Positions 1 to 9,346 of a stretch of DNA of 64,000 bases are shown piece after piece. The position numbers and the translations under genes were made by a program. How positions within the stretch are numbered: position 1 is the first letter of the stretch; each line of letters begins with the position of its first letter. Below the pieces are notes generated by a model. That model saw only the letters and a list, made by a program, of their open reading frames with translations. It made no database searches and was not told the origin of the DNA. The DNA is taken from NCBI GenBank assembly GCA_902494345.1, contig CABUSV010000009.1:1-64000 (forward strand), given 5' to 3'. This DNA is from an uncultured Collinsella sp. Lineage in GTDB: Bacteria > Actinomycetota > Coriobacteriia > Coriobacteriales > Coriobacteriaceae.

Positions 1-21
1 ACCGGGACGGGTTCAACGGCA

Positions 22-57
22 GGCCCCGCCGACCGATTGCAAGCGGTCGGCGGGGCC
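22..57. terminator. Perfect 14-bp GC hairpin at the window edge
   Basis: Arms 22-35 and 44-57 are perfectly complementary around an 8-nt loop. There is no clear T-run on either side, so it may end an upstream gene outside the window or simply be a palindromic spacer. Confidence 0.4.
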
Positions 58-95
58 ATTGTGGCTCTTGACAGCGGATTGGGTCATATGAGCGA

Positions 96-194
96 AAACG
101 CCCCTAAGCGAGCAAGGTGCCTTGAAACGAGGCGGCATTGACCTTCTGGTCATGCCGCCGAAGTTGAAAGGCAGATTGCCGCTTAGGAGCGTTT
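96..194. repeat. Nested inverted repeat (cruciform-like) upstream of marR
   Basis: Outer arms 96-110 and 180-194 pair with one mismatch (AAACGCCCCTAAGCG against its complement). They enclose a second hairpin whose arms meet around a TTCT loop near 142-150. A further palindrome (TTACGGCG...CGCCGTAA) lies at about 209-234. No credible reading frame is present. It could be a mobile palindrome or a structured RNA; its function is unknown. Confidence 0.4.
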
Positions 195-252
195 GCAGCG
201 TCGAGCGGTTACGGCGTTTGGCAAAACGCCGTAACTTAATAAGTTTGGTACC

Positions 253-312
253 TTGACATTGATTTCTCACGCTCCTAAATTGGTTAGGCACAAAACAATT
301 CCACTACCTAAC
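253..312 (+). promoter_or_regulatory. marR-ABC promoter with MarR-type operator
   Basis: TTGACA (253-258) and TAAATT (276-281) are 17 bp apart, a strong sigma70-type promoter. Immediately downstream, GTTAGG (283-288) and CCTAAC (307-312) form a dyad placed where a bound MarR repressor would block transcription. The operator role is inferred from position, and autoregulation is usual for this family. Confidence 0.6.
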
Positions 313-336
313 TAAAGAGAGGAGCGAAGCTTAGAT

Positions 337-840
337 ATGTGTGTTGAACCACTCGTCCTTCCGCATGAGCCCGGCGGTGACCCGTCGCAACCGGTAGACA
401 TACCCGAAGCGGTCAGCGCTGAAGACAAACTCGCCAAGCGCATCCTGAGCGGCCTGGGCTTTTGCGGCCATTACATGCATTTTCATGGCGGAGGCGTGTC
501 CGGCAAGGCGCCCATTATCTGCCTGCTGGCCAAACAGCCCGGCGGCGAGATGTCGCAGCAGGAACTCGGCATGCACTTTGACCTCAAGCCGGGGTCGCTT
601 TCCGAAATCCTGTCCAAGCTCGAGGTCAACGGCCTCATTGAACGCAGCCGTAACCCCAAGGATCGACGGCAACTCACCATTCGCCTGACCGAAACCGGCC
701 GGGAAAACGCCCGCATCGACCAGGCGGCCCGCATCCGCTTTAGAAAACAGGCCTTTAGCGCGCTCACCCACGACGAACGCGAGGACCTCGCCGAAATGCT
801 CGATAAAATCCGCGTAACCTGGGAGGAACTGGATGATTAA
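337..840 (+). CDS. MarR family transcriptional regulator
   Basis: A 167-aa winged-helix regulator, probably a dimeric repressor of the ABC exporter that follows. The wHTH region spans about residues 60-120: a helix-turn-helix in GEMSQQELGMHFDLKPGSLS, then a wing containing RNPKDRRQLTIRLTETG, which is typical of MarR proteins. The start has a GAG-rich ribosome site about 11 nt upstream. Its last codons overlap the next start by 8 bp (ATGATTAA), so the three genes are one translationally coupled operon. A dyad between promoter and start suggests autoregulation. The ligand is not predictable. Confidence 0.9.
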   Translation: MCVEPLVLPHEPGGDPSQPVDIPEAVSAEDKLAKRILSGLGFCGHYMHFHGGGVSGKAPIICLLAKQPGGEMSQQELGMHFDLKPGSLSEILSKLEVNGLIERSRNPKDRRQLTIRLTETGRENARIDQAARIRFRKQAFSALTHDEREDLAEMLDKIRVTWEELDD

Positions 841-2647
841 AACCCTCATGGGCAGCATCCGCGACTATATGAAAGTCACCGTTGCCACGCCGTTGCTCGT
901 GCTTGGCGAGGTGCTCTGCGAGATGCTGATTCCATTTATCACCGCCAACCTGATCGACGCCATCAAAGACGGCGCCACCGTAGCCGAGATGCTTCCCACT
1001 GCAGGCTTTTTGGTGCTCATCGCGCTGACGTCACTTGCTTTTGGCGCCGCGGCCGGCGTCACCTGCAGCCATGCGAGCTGCGGGTTCGCCAAGAACCTGC
1101 GTCACGACCTGTTCTACAGGATCCAGACGTTCAGCTTTGCCAACATCGATGAGTTCTCGAGCTCCTCGCTCGTCACGCGCCTGACCACCGACATCAACAA
1201 CGTGCAGCAGGCCTTTATGATGATCATCCGTATCGCCGTGCGCGCGCCGCTGGTATTGATCTTCGCCTTTACCATGGCGTTTATCATGGGCGGCAGCGTC
1301 GCCATGGTCTACCTGGTCATCATTCCGCTGCTGGGCTTTGGACTGTTCTTTATCATCTTTAAGGTGCGCCCCATCTTCTCGCGCGTGTTCCATAAGTACG
1401 ACGCCCTTAACGAGTCCGTCGAGGAAAACGTCACCGGCATGCGCGTGGTCAAGAGCTATGTGCGCGAAGACTTTGAGAAGGAGAAGTTCGCGACCGCCGC
1501 ACGCGACGTCCAGATGGACTTCACCCGCGCCGAGAAGCTGCTGGCCTTTAACAACCCCATGATGAACATCTGCGTCAACGGCGCGTTTGTCGTCATCATC
1601 TACCTGGGCTCCAAGCTCATCATCACGAGCCAGGGCACGCTGTTCGACGTGGGCCAGCTCTCCTCGATCTTTACCTATGGTTTCCAGGTCCTCATGAGCC
1701 TGATGCAGCTGTCGATGATCTTTGTCATGGTGACCATGGCCGACGAATCGGCGCACCGCATTACCGAGGTGTTGGCCGCCGAGCCCACGATCGCCGATCC
1801 CGCCGAGCCCGTGCTCGAGGTCGCCGACGGTTCCATCGACTTTGACCACGTGAGCTTTAAGTATTCCGCGCATGCGAAGCGCCAGGCGCTCGACGATATC
1901 GACCTGCACATTAAGAGCGGCGAGACCATCGGCATCATCGGCGGCACTGGCTCGGCCAAGTCCACGCTCGTAAACCTCATCGCCCGCCTGTACGACGCCA
2001 CCGAAGGCACCGTGCGCGTGGGCGGCATGGACGTGCGCGACTACGACCTGGACGCACTGCGTCACCAAGTGGCCATGGTGCTACAGAAAAACGTGCTGTT
2101 TAGCGGCACCATCGCCGAGAACCTGCGCTGGGGCGACCCGAACGCCACCGACGAGGAAGTCCGCGAGGCGGCACATCTGGCCTGCGCCGATGAGTTTGTC
2201 GACGGCTTCCCCAAGGGCTACGACACCTGGATCGAGCAGGGCGGCTCCAATGTTTCCGGCGGTCAGAAGCAGCGCCTGTGCATTGCGCGTGCCCTGCTGC
2301 GTCGCCCCAAGATCTTGATCCTGGACGACTCCACCAGTGCCGTCGACACCAAGACCGACGCCAAGATCCGCGCAGGGCTGGCAAGCTATCTGCCTAACAC
2401 GACCAAGCTCATCATCGCCCAGCGCATTAGCTCCGTGCAGGACGCAGACCACATCATCGTCATGGAAGGTGGCCGCATCGCGCAGATCGGCAACCATGAC
2501 GAGCTGCTTAAGACGAGCGAAATCTACCGCGAGACCTTTACCTCGCAAAACAAGATGTCTGCCGAGGGCGAAGGGGCCGTCGAGGCCGACGCCGAGGCAT
2601 CCGCAACGCAAGCTCAGACCCAGGAAGGAGGCGAGGCACATGAGTAA
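833..2647 (+). CDS. ABC exporter half-transporter, degenerate-site subunit
   Basis: A 604-aa membrane-NBD fusion: six membrane helices (about residues 15-310), then an ATPase domain (about 335-570). Walker A at about residue 370 reads GGTGSAKST, so the usual G before K is A. The signature is VSGGQ. Walker B is ILDDSTSAVD, with D replacing the catalytic E, and the H-loop histidine is Q (IIAQRIS). This pattern is known for the degenerate half of heterodimeric exporters, and the partner encoded next carries the canonical residues. The substrate is unknown; a MarR-controlled exporter suggests drugs, bile compounds or peptides. The C-terminal 40 residues are acidic and low in complexity. Confidence 0.92.
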   Translation: MIKTLMGSIRDYMKVTVATPLLVLGEVLCEMLIPFITANLIDAIKDGATVAEMLPTAGFLVLIALTSLAFGAAAGVTCSHASCGFAKNLRHDLFYRIQTFSFANIDEFSSSSLVTRLTTDINNVQQAFMMIIRIAVRAPLVLIFAFTMAFIMGGSVAMVYLVIIPLLGFGLFFIIFKVRPIFSRVFHKYDALNESVEENVTGMRVVKSYVREDFEKEKFATAARDVQMDFTRAEKLLAFNNPMMNICVNGAFVVIIYLGSKLIITSQGTLFDVGQLSSIFTYGFQVLMSLMQLSMIFVMVTMADESAHRITEVLAAEPTIADPAEPVLEVADGSIDFDHVSFKYSAHAKRQALDDIDLHIKSGETIGIIGGTGSAKSTLVNLIARLYDATEGTVRVGGMDVRDYDLDALRHQVAMVLQKNVLFSGTIAENLRWGDPNATDEEVREAAHLACADEFVDGFPKGYDTWIEQGGSNVSGGQKQRLCIARALLRRPKILILDDSTSAVDTKTDAKIRAGLASYLPNTTKLIIAQRISSVQDADHIIVMEGGRIAQIGNHDELLKTSEIYRETFTSQNKMSAEGEGAVEADAEASATQAQTQEGGEAHE

Positions 2648-4559
2648 GGCAACGACCGCCGAGCGCGCTCTCAACCGCAAGGGCGGCACCATGTCGCGCC
2701 TCATCAAGACGCTCTTTGGCTTCTACCCCGTGCTTTTGTCCCTCGTCGTCGTCGGCGTGGTGCTCTGCGCCATCATCAACTCCATCGGCGCGACCTTCCT
2801 TCAGAGCGCCCTGCAGATTATTAGCGAATCGTGGCAGTCGGGCGATTGGGAAGCTGCACAGCCCAAAATCGCACAGCTCGTGACCACCCTCGCCTGCATC
2901 TACGGCGTCGGCATCCTGTCCTCGCTGTTCTGGAACCGCGCCATGGCCATCGTCACGCAGGGCTCGCTCGAGAAGCTGCGCGAGAAGATGTTCAACCGCA
3001 TGCAGGACCTGCCGATTCGCTACTTCGACACGCACCAGCGCGGCGACATCATGAGCCACTACACCAACGACATCGACACGCTGCGCCAGATGATCAGCCA
3101 GTCGCTGCCCAACCTGCTCATGACGACCATCGTCATCGTCACGGTGTTCTTTATCATGCTGTACTACAGCGTTTGGATGTGCCTGGTCATCATTGCCGGC
3201 GTCGCCTTTATGACCTTTATGACCAAGCTCCTCGGATCCAACTCCGCGCGCTTCTTCATTGCACAGCAGACCGAGCTCGGCGTGGTCGAAGGTCATATCG
3301 AGGAGGTCATGAACGGTCAGAAGGTCGTCAAGGCGTTTTGCCACGAGTCCGCCGCCGAGGCCGATTTCGATGAGCGCAACGAGAAGCTCTTCGAGGTCTC
3401 GCAGAAGGCCAACATGTACGCCAACATCCTCATGCCCATCCTTATGAACCTGGGAAACCTGCTCTACGTGCTGGTCGCACTGGCAGGCGGCATTTTCCTG
3501 GCGCTGGGCGTGCCCAACCTGAGCATCTCGGGCATGGCACTGTCCATCGCCGTCGTGGTGCCGTTCCTCAACATGACCAAGCAGTTCTGCGGACAGATCG
3601 GCCAGATCTCGCAGCAGATCAACGCCGTGGTCATGGGCCTCGCCGGCGCCGACCGTATCTTTGAGCTTATCGACGAGGAGCCCGAAGCCGACGAAGGCTA
3701 TGTGACGCTCGTCAACGCTCAGGTGAACCCCGACACCTGGCAGCTCGAGGAGGCCGACCACCACACCGGCATGTGGGCGTGGAAACATCCGCACCGCGCA
3801 ACCGGCGAGATCGAGTACGTGCCGCTGCGCGGCGATCTGGTCATGGACAACGTGGACTTTGGCTACACGCCCGACCACGAGGTGTTGCACGGCGTGTCCG
3901 TGTTTGCCAAGCCGGGCCAGAAGGTCGCGTTTGTCGGCGCCACCGGTGCCGGTAAGACGACCATCACCAACCTCATCAACCGTTTCTATGACATCGCCGA
4001 CGGCAAGATTCGCTACGACGGCATCAACGTCAACAAGATCCGCAAGGCAGACCTGCGCCGCTCGCTGGGCGTGGTGCTGCAGGACGTGAACCTGTTCACC
4101 GGCACCGTGATGGATAACATCCGCTACGGCAACCTGGACGCTACCGACGAGGAGTGCATCGCGGCGGCCAAGCTCGCCGGCGCGGACGACTTTATCACCC
4201 GCCTGCCCGACGGCTACGACACCATGCTCACCGGCAACGGCGCGCAGCTGTCGCAGGGCCAGCGCCAGCTGATCTCGATCGCCCGCGCCGCCGTCGCCGA
4301 TCCGCCGGCGATGATTCTGGACGAGGCCACGTCGAGCATCGACACTCGCACCGAGGCCATCGTGCAAGCAGGCATGGACAAGCTCATGGAGGGCCGCACG
4401 ACGTTTGTCATCGCGCACCGCCTGTCCACCGTGCGCAACTCCGACGCGATCATCTGTCTGGACCACGGCCGCATCATCGAGCGCGGCAACCACGACGAGC
4501 TGATTGCCAAGCGCGGGTATTACTACCAGCTCTATACCGGAGCGTTTGAGCTGGAGTAG
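2640..4559 (+). CDS. ABC exporter half-transporter, catalytically competent subunit
   Basis: A 639-aa partner of the preceding half-transporter. The start ATG overlaps the upstream stop (ATGAGTAA) and has GGAGG about 9 nt upstream; the same frame stays open further upstream, but only as a shadow of the previous gene. Six membrane helices are followed by an NBD with canonical Walker A (GATGAGKTT, about residue 433), LSQGQ signature, Walker B with E (MILDEATSSID) and H-loop (VIAHRLST). An insert of about 50 residues rich in Trp, His and Glu (about 360-410) separates membrane and ATPase domains. A strong terminator follows. Confidence 0.93.
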   Translation: MSKATTAERALNRKGGTMSRLIKTLFGFYPVLLSLVVVGVVLCAIINSIGATFLQSALQIISESWQSGDWEAAQPKIAQLVTTLACIYGVGILSSLFWNRAMAIVTQGSLEKLREKMFNRMQDLPIRYFDTHQRGDIMSHYTNDIDTLRQMISQSLPNLLMTTIVIVTVFFIMLYYSVWMCLVIIAGVAFMTFMTKLLGSNSARFFIAQQTELGVVEGHIEEVMNGQKVVKAFCHESAAEADFDERNEKLFEVSQKANMYANILMPILMNLGNLLYVLVALAGGIFLALGVPNLSISGMALSIAVVVPFLNMTKQFCGQIGQISQQINAVVMGLAGADRIFELIDEEPEADEGYVTLVNAQVNPDTWQLEEADHHTGMWAWKHPHRATGEIEYVPLRGDLVMDNVDFGYTPDHEVLHGVSVFAKPGQKVAFVGATGAGKTTITNLINRFYDIADGKIRYDGINVNKIRKADLRRSLGVVLQDVNLFTGTVMDNIRYGNLDATDEECIAAAKLAGADDFITRLPDGYDTMLTGNGAQLSQGQRQLISIARAAVADPPAMILDEATSSIDTRTEAIVQAGMDKLMEGRTTFVIAHRLSTVRNSDAIICLDHGRIIERGNHDELIAKRGYYYQLYTGAFELE

Positions 4560-4685
4560 TTCGGCTCGCCGAGATGGCCGATTTGCCGCTCATTCGTCGG
4601 GCATGACCCTAAGGTCAACGCCCTCCTCTTTCGGGGCAAATCGACTCATCTCAACGACCCAAACACAATGCACCGCAACGAATAA

Positions 4686-4721
4686 AGCCTCCGCAGCACA
4701 CACGGGCTGCGGAGGCTTTTC
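4686..4721 (+). terminator. Rho-independent terminator of the marR-ABC operon
   Basis: An 11-bp GC stem (AGCCTCCGCAG, 4686-4696, pairing with 4707-4717) is followed by TTTTCT. It also sits just beyond the stop of the converging diguanylate cyclase gene. Confidence 0.85.
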
Positions 4722-4740
4722 TATGCCCTTCGTTACAAGC

Positions 4741-5832
4741 TTACCGTTCCTCGCGTTGCAGCCCGGCTGCCTCAGCTGTCTTTACGCGGTTCTTGTCGAT
4801 GTACATGTTTTTGTCGGCCTGGGAAAAGAGCTCGCGCATCGTAGGCGGTTCATCAAAATCACTGGAAAGCGCGTAGCCCACCGCATAGCTGATAGGCATG
4901 TCGGGGTGAGCCTCGGAATACTCGTTCACGTTCGCACGAACCCGAGCGAGACAGGACTCCACGGCAGCTCGATCGGCATCCCGCAGCACCGCGATAAACT
5001 CATCGCCACCGTCGCGGCCTACAAAGCAGGTCTCGGACGCCACGCACCCCAGCTGCTGGGCAAAAGAACGGATGTATTCGTCGCCCTTCTCGTGGCCGAA
5101 GTTGTTATTGACCGTATGCAGATTGTTAAGGTCGAAGACGCACAGCGCAACGGGCGGTTCAGCGGAAACGGGATGCTCCTGCCCCAAGATCTCCTCGCAC
5201 TTATTCTTATTGGGCAGTCCTGTGGCTTCGTCGAGATAGACTTTGTTCTGCAGCTCGCGGTTGAGCGCGGCAGTGCGCACCGCGCGAACAAGTTCGACCG
5301 CAAAGGTCGCCACCAAGCCCACGATGTCGATGATCACCAGGCCCTCGAGATAGTTGAGCGCCGACGCCTTCTCCTGAGAGTAGTCCTCTGCGAGTCGCGT
5401 AGCATCGTCGCAAATGCCAAAGAACTCCTCGCTCATCGCGATGATACCGGTGTTCTCGTAGCCGACTTCGCGCACGCGGACGATCTCGGCGCAAAGCTCA
5501 TCAAAATAACTTGCAAGCTCGGTCATCTTTGCCTGATACTCGTCGTCGTCGAGACGGACGAGGTTGAGATTGTCACTTCCGTAACGCAAACCGTTGATGT
5601 ATGAATCCACGGCTTTGAGCAGGTCATCTTGAGGCTGGCCCGCGTCCTCGAGCTTAACGATTCGCTGCGTGGTACCGCGCACCAGACCGGTGTAGTTGAC
5701 CACGCGCGCCGTGCCCTGGATATCGGAGACGAGCAGCATAACATTAATGAAGAAGAAGATGAGAACTGCCGTGAGCACCATCATGAGCAGGCGCATCGCC
5801 CGACTGGCTTTCTTGGCGACAGAAGTATTCAC
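4741..5832 (-). CDS. Membrane-anchored GGDEF diguanylate cyclase
   Basis: A 363-aa protein likely making c-di-GMP. The GTG start at 5832 is preceded by GGGGGAG 7 nt upstream, so it is preferred over an in-frame ATG further up. One membrane helix lies near residues 15-40 and another near 165-190. Between them is an extracytoplasmic helical region rich in acidic residues that could sense a signal. The C-terminal GGDEF domain (about 200-350) carries an intact GGDEF (VGRDGGDEFIAVL). No RxxD inhibitory site is visible five residues before it. There is no EAL domain. The gene stands alone, downstream of the LysR gene on the same strand. Confidence 0.88.
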   Translation of the reverse strand: MNTSVAKKASRAMRLLMMVLTAVLIFFFINVMLLVSDIQGTARVVNYTGLVRGTTQRIVKLEDAGQPQDDLLKAVDSYINGLRYGSDNLNLVRLDDDEYQAKMTELASYFDELCAEIVRVREVGYENTGIIAMSEEFFGICDDATRLAEDYSQEKASALNYLEGLVIIDIVGLVATFAVELVRAVRTAALNRELQNKVYLDEATGLPNKNKCEEILGQEHPVSAEPPVALCVFDLNNLHTVNNNFGHEKGDEYIRSFAQQLGCVASETCFVGRDGGDEFIAVLRDADRAAVESCLARVRANVNEYSEAHPDMPISYAVGYALSSDFDEPPTMRELFSQADKNMYIDKNRVKTAEAAGLQREER

Positions 5833-5952
5833 AAGTTCACTCCCCCAAATGACAAAAGCACAGGTGATACGCAGTGTGCTGAAATTCACGTGAGGTCAAC
5901 TCTACCAGATGATTTTTCTAGGACGGGAATTAAAGAATCATCGACACGATAG

Positions 5953-6840
5953 CTATTTGAGAAGTTGTGCCATGGCGTTGACGAATTTTTGGACTTGGAG
6001 GGTGGGCTCGAGCGGGTAGTGCAGAAAGACCGGCACCTCGCGACCGCACAGGAACGGCACGCCCACAAAGGCTGGGTGCACCCCCGACCACGCTCCGCAG
6101 GTGAGCACCGCGTCGCCCTTTTCCTCCGCCTCGTTAGCCTCGTTAAAGAGCGCAAAGTCAAAGCTGTCCACATCGATCACGTCAACGCCGCCGTCTGCCA
6201 AAAGATCGATGCGCAGGCTGTCCATAGCGTCGTTGCCGTGGCGGAGCACGCGCAGACGCATACCCTCCAAGTCGGCGACCGTAATGCGATTCTTGCGCGC
6301 CAGCGGGCTCGTGCGCGGCACGTCGATATAAAACGGCACGTTGACAATGCGGAGCTTTTGGCAGGCGTCACCCCAGCGCGGGGTCGAAAAACTCGACTGC
6401 ACCACATCGACCTCGCGGCCCAAGCTGCGCATGACGGATTCGCGTTCGTCGTAGAGGTCGCTCACCGGCACGATCTCGAAGCGCAACGATGGCTCCAGCT
6501 CGTGTACGCCCGTCCACATCGACAGCGTCTGGCGCCCCGGACACATCATCGACACGCCCAGACGCACGGCCCCGCCATCGCCTGCCGCGCGTCGGGCACG
6601 GCGTAGCGCGTCCTCGGACTGGCGCATGATCGAGCGCGCATCGTCCACCAGCAGGGCACCTGCCGGCGTCACCTTAACACCAGAATGCGAGCGCTCGAAC
6701 AACGTGATGCCAAACTCGGCCTCAAATCCCGACACCTGCTTGACGAGCGCCGGGGTCGACACGCGCAATTTTGCCGCCGCACGCGAGAAGCTTCCCAGCT
6801 CCGCGGCGGCCGATATGGCCTCAAGTCGTCGATCGTACAC
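5953..6840 (-). CDS. LysR family transcriptional regulator
   Basis: About 295 aa. An N-terminal winged HTH (about residues 1-60: FSRAAAKLRVSTPALVKQVS) is followed by a periplasmic-binding-like effector domain. I prefer the GTG start at 6840 (GGGAG 6 nt upstream); an ATG at 6873 in the same frame would add 11 residues. It is divergent from the SDR-MFS-Gfo/Idh genes across about 230 bp, the standard arrangement for a LysR activator and its target operon. The effector is probably a substrate of that cluster. Confidence 0.88.
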   Translation of the reverse strand: MYDRRLEAISAAAELGSFSRAAAKLRVSTPALVKQVSGFEAEFGITLFERSHSGVKVTPAGALLVDDARSIMRQSEDALRRARRAAGDGGAVRLGVSMMCPGRQTLSMWTGVHELEPSLRFEIVPVSDLYDERESVMRSLGREVDVVQSSFSTPRWGDACQKLRIVNVPFYIDVPRTSPLARKNRITVADLEGMRLRVLRHGNDAMDSLRIDLLADGGVDVIDVDSFDFALFNEANEAEEKGDAVLTCGAWSGVHPAFVGVPFLCGREVPVFLHYPLEPTLQVQKFVNAMAQLLK

Positions 6841-7019
6841 GTCAATCTCCCGTTTTCGCGTCTGTGGCCACATGGTGCCACAGGGGGTTGTTTTCGCAGG
6901 TCACGCACTCAATTGAGAAAAACTGCATCGCACGGTGTAAACCTACGGTTAACGCCATTCTAACAAATATGCAATTCACCTGCGCAAATGCAAAGCATAC
7001 GATAACCAGCGAAAACCAC

Positions 7020-7046
7020 GTGGGTCAGTTAATGGGAACGACCCAC
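7020..7046 (+). promoter_or_regulatory. Hairpin in the SDR operon leader
   Basis: GTGGGTC (7020-7026) pairs with GACCCAC (7040-7046) just before the ribosome site of the SDR gene. A second dyad, GTAAACC-TAC-GGTTAAC, lies near 6938-6955 in the divergent region and is a candidate LysR-contact site. Both are observed; roles are inferred. Confidence 0.35.
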
Positions 7047-7072
7047 CGGGAGGCACAAGAAGGGAAGTTCCT

Positions 7073-7954
7073 ATGAGCAACTGGCTTAAGCTCGAGGGCG
7101 ATGTCTGCGCCGTTACCGGCGCACTCGGCGGTATGGGCGTCGAGATTTGCCGCGAGTTCGCCCGCAACGGCGCCAACGTCGTCCTGCTCGATCTGGACGA
7201 GGAAAAGGTCAAGGCTGCAGCCGCCGACCTCGCCGCCGAGTTTGGCATCCACGCCGAGGGCTACAAGATGAATGCCACCGACGAGGCCGAGGTTCAGGCC
7301 GCCGTCGATGCCACCATCGCCGACTTCGGCCGCGTCGACGTCCTCGTCAACACCGCCGGCATCCTGCGCTTCGCCGCCATGGAGGACCTGCCGTTGAGCG
7401 ACTGGGAGCAGGTGCTCAACGTCGACCTCACCGGCTACTTCATCACCTCGCAGCGCTTTGGTCGCGAGATGATCAAGGCCGGTCAGGGCCGCCTAGTGCA
7501 TATCTCGACCGTCGCCAGCCACTCCCCCGAGACGTTCTCGGGCGTGTACAGCTCCACCAAGGCGGGCGTCAACATGATGTCCAAGATGTTGGCTGCCGAG
7601 TGGGGCCCCTACGGCGTGCGCTCCAACTGCGTCGAGCCCTGCTTCGTTAAGACCCCCATGTCGGCAAGCTTTTACGCCGACCCCGAGGTCGAGAAGAGCC
7701 GCAGCCGCCTCATCGCCACGCGTCGCATCGGCGAGGTCAGCGATATCGCCAACGCCGTCATGTTCCTGGCGTCCAAGCGCTCGGACTTTACCACCGGTGA
7801 CGCCATCAAGGTCGATGGCGGTTTCTCCAATATGATGGGCGACCTCACCGCCAAGCCCGGCGGCCGCCGAGCCTTTGCCGACAACTACCTCAAGAGCAAG
7901 GGTGTCGAGCTCTGGTCCGATGAGTCCGGCGTCGCAAAGCCGACTGACCAGTAA
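7073..7954 (+). CDS. SDR family NAD(P)-dependent oxidoreductase
   Basis: A 293-aa classical short-chain dehydrogenase. The nucleotide-binding glycine motif is near residue 13 (TGALGGMG), NTAG is near 96, and the catalytic pair is YSSTK near 160. An acidic residue after beta-2 (LLDLDEE) suggests NAD(H) preference. A C-terminal extension of about 40 residues goes beyond the usual 250-aa SDR core. It is first in a cluster with an OFA-type MFS transporter and a Gfo/Idh/MocA oxidoreductase, which suggests uptake and stepwise oxidation of a polyol, sugar acid or related alcohol. The actual substrate cannot be told from sequence, and bile-acid dehydrogenase activity is not excluded. Confidence 0.88.
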   Translation: MSNWLKLEGDVCAVTGALGGMGVEICREFARNGANVVLLDLDEEKVKAAAADLAAEFGIHAEGYKMNATDEAEVQAAVDATIADFGRVDVLVNTAGILRFAAMEDLPLSDWEQVLNVDLTGYFITSQRFGREMIKAGQGRLVHISTVASHSPETFSGVYSSTKAGVNMMSKMLAAEWGPYGVRSNCVEPCFVKTPMSASFYADPEVEKSRSRLIATRRIGEVSDIANAVMFLASKRSDFTTGDAIKVDGGFSNMMGDLTAKPGGRRAFADNYLKSKGVELWSDESGVAKPTDQ

Positions 7955-8020
7955 ACCAACCTGACAGGGAGGCCCCGCGGACACGCCCGCTCCTCCCCCG
8001 TATCGATTAGAAAGAGTCCA

Positions 8021-9277
8021 ATGGCTTCCACCAACTCCAACAAGGGTCGCGCTGTCGTGCTTTCCGCCGCGTGCGTCACCATGTTCTTCATCAGCTCCAT
8101 CGCGCTGTATTCCGTCGTAAGCAAGAACCTGCTCGCCGTCTACCCCGAGTGGTCCAGCGCCCTTACCTGGGCTTTCCCGGTCTTTCAGACCATCATGGCC
8201 GTGACGGGCATCTTCGCCGGCCGCATCTCCGATAAGATCGGCCCGCGCAACGTCGTGATCGCCGCCGCCGTGTGCTACGGCCTGGGCTGGTTCATGTCCG
8301 GCACCGTCACCGAGCCGTGGCAGTTCTACCTGTGGTTCTCGCTCGTCGCCGCCATCGGCAACGGCTTGGGCTACAACCCCGCGCTCACCACCGGTCAAAA
8401 GTGGTTCATCGACAAGAAGGGTCTCGCCTCCGGCATCACCCTGGCCGCTTCGACCGCCGGTCCCGCCGTGCTGTCCCCGGTACTCGCCTCGCTGCTCATC
8501 CCGAGCCTGGGCATCTTTGGCGCCCTCAAGGCACTCGGCGTCATCTTCTTTGTGACGATCGCCGCCTCTGCCCTGTTCCTGAAGGCCCCCGAGGCCGGTT
8601 GGCTGCCCGAGGGCTTCGAGGCCCCCAAGGGCGGCGCGCATGCCGGCACCTTCGGCGACCTCACTCCGGGCGAGATGGTCAAGACCCCGCGCTTCTGGGT
8701 CCTCATCATCACCTTCGCCTTTGCCGCCACCGCCGGCACCCTGCTCGTCGGCAAGGTTGCCTCCATCGCCGCCGTCCAGCTCTTCGCCGATCCCACGAGC
8801 GCCGCTGCCGTCGCCCTCGGCGGTGTGGTCGTCTCCGTCAACACCTGCGCCAACCTGGTCGGCCGTCTGTCCTTTGGTCAGATCATCGACAAGCTCGGTG
8901 CCTACAAGTCGTTGCTCATCAGCCTTGTCGTCACCATCGTCGCGCTCGTCATCATGTCGATGAGCTTTACGCAGAGCATGTTCTTTGTGGCGCTCGCCCT
9001 GCTCGGCTTTAGCTTTGGCGCCCTGCTCGTCATCTACCCGCCGCTCACCGGTGGCGCCTTCGGCACCAGCAACATCGGCGTCAACTACGGCATCATGTTT
9101 TTGGGCTACGCCGCTTCCACCTGGATCAGCCAGCCCATCACCGCCGTGCTGTATCACGCCGAGGCCGGCAGCGCCGCCTACCAGCAGTCCTTCTACGGCG
9201 CTATCGTAATCGCCGCCATCGCCGTCGTGCTCACCGTCTACATGATGGTCTCCGACAGCAAGAAGAAGTCCGCCTAG
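8021..9277 (+). CDS. MFS transporter, OFA (oxalate/formate antiporter)-like
   Basis: A 418-aa, 12-helix major facilitator. The loop after helix 2 has the MFS signature (GRISDKIGPRN). The segment GYNPALTTGQKWFIDKKGLA is characteristic of the OFA group, whose known members exchange small carboxylates. It follows the SDR gene by 66 bp and precedes the Gfo/Idh gene, so it probably imports the substrate of that pathway or exports its product. Confidence 0.87.
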   Translation: MASTNSNKGRAVVLSAACVTMFFISSIALYSVVSKNLLAVYPEWSSALTWAFPVFQTIMAVTGIFAGRISDKIGPRNVVIAAAVCYGLGWFMSGTVTEPWQFYLWFSLVAAIGNGLGYNPALTTGQKWFIDKKGLASGITLAASTAGPAVLSPVLASLLIPSLGIFGALKALGVIFFVTIAASALFLKAPEAGWLPEGFEAPKGGAHAGTFGDLTPGEMVKTPRFWVLIITFAFAATAGTLLVGKVASIAAVQLFADPTSAAAVALGGVVVSVNTCANLVGRLSFGQIIDKLGAYKSLLISLVVTIVALVIMSMSFTQSMFFVALALLGFSFGALLVIYPPLTGGAFGTSNIGVNYGIMFLGYAASTWISQPITAVLYHAEAGSAAYQQSFYGAIVIAAIAVVLTVYMMVSDSKKKSA

Positions 9278-9286
9278 TTTTACCGA

Positions 9287-9315
9287 TGCGACAAAGGGAC
9301 AGCCCCTTTGTCGCA
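9287..9315. repeat. GGGACAG-core hairpin, copy 1
   Basis: TGCGACAAAGGG (9287-9298) pairs perfectly with 9304-9315 around a short loop. It lies between the MFS and Gfo/Idh genes and is one of eight related hairpins in the window. Confidence 0.7.
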
Positions 9316-9346
9316 TTCCACCGGTCACCAGTATTAAGGAGTCGAA

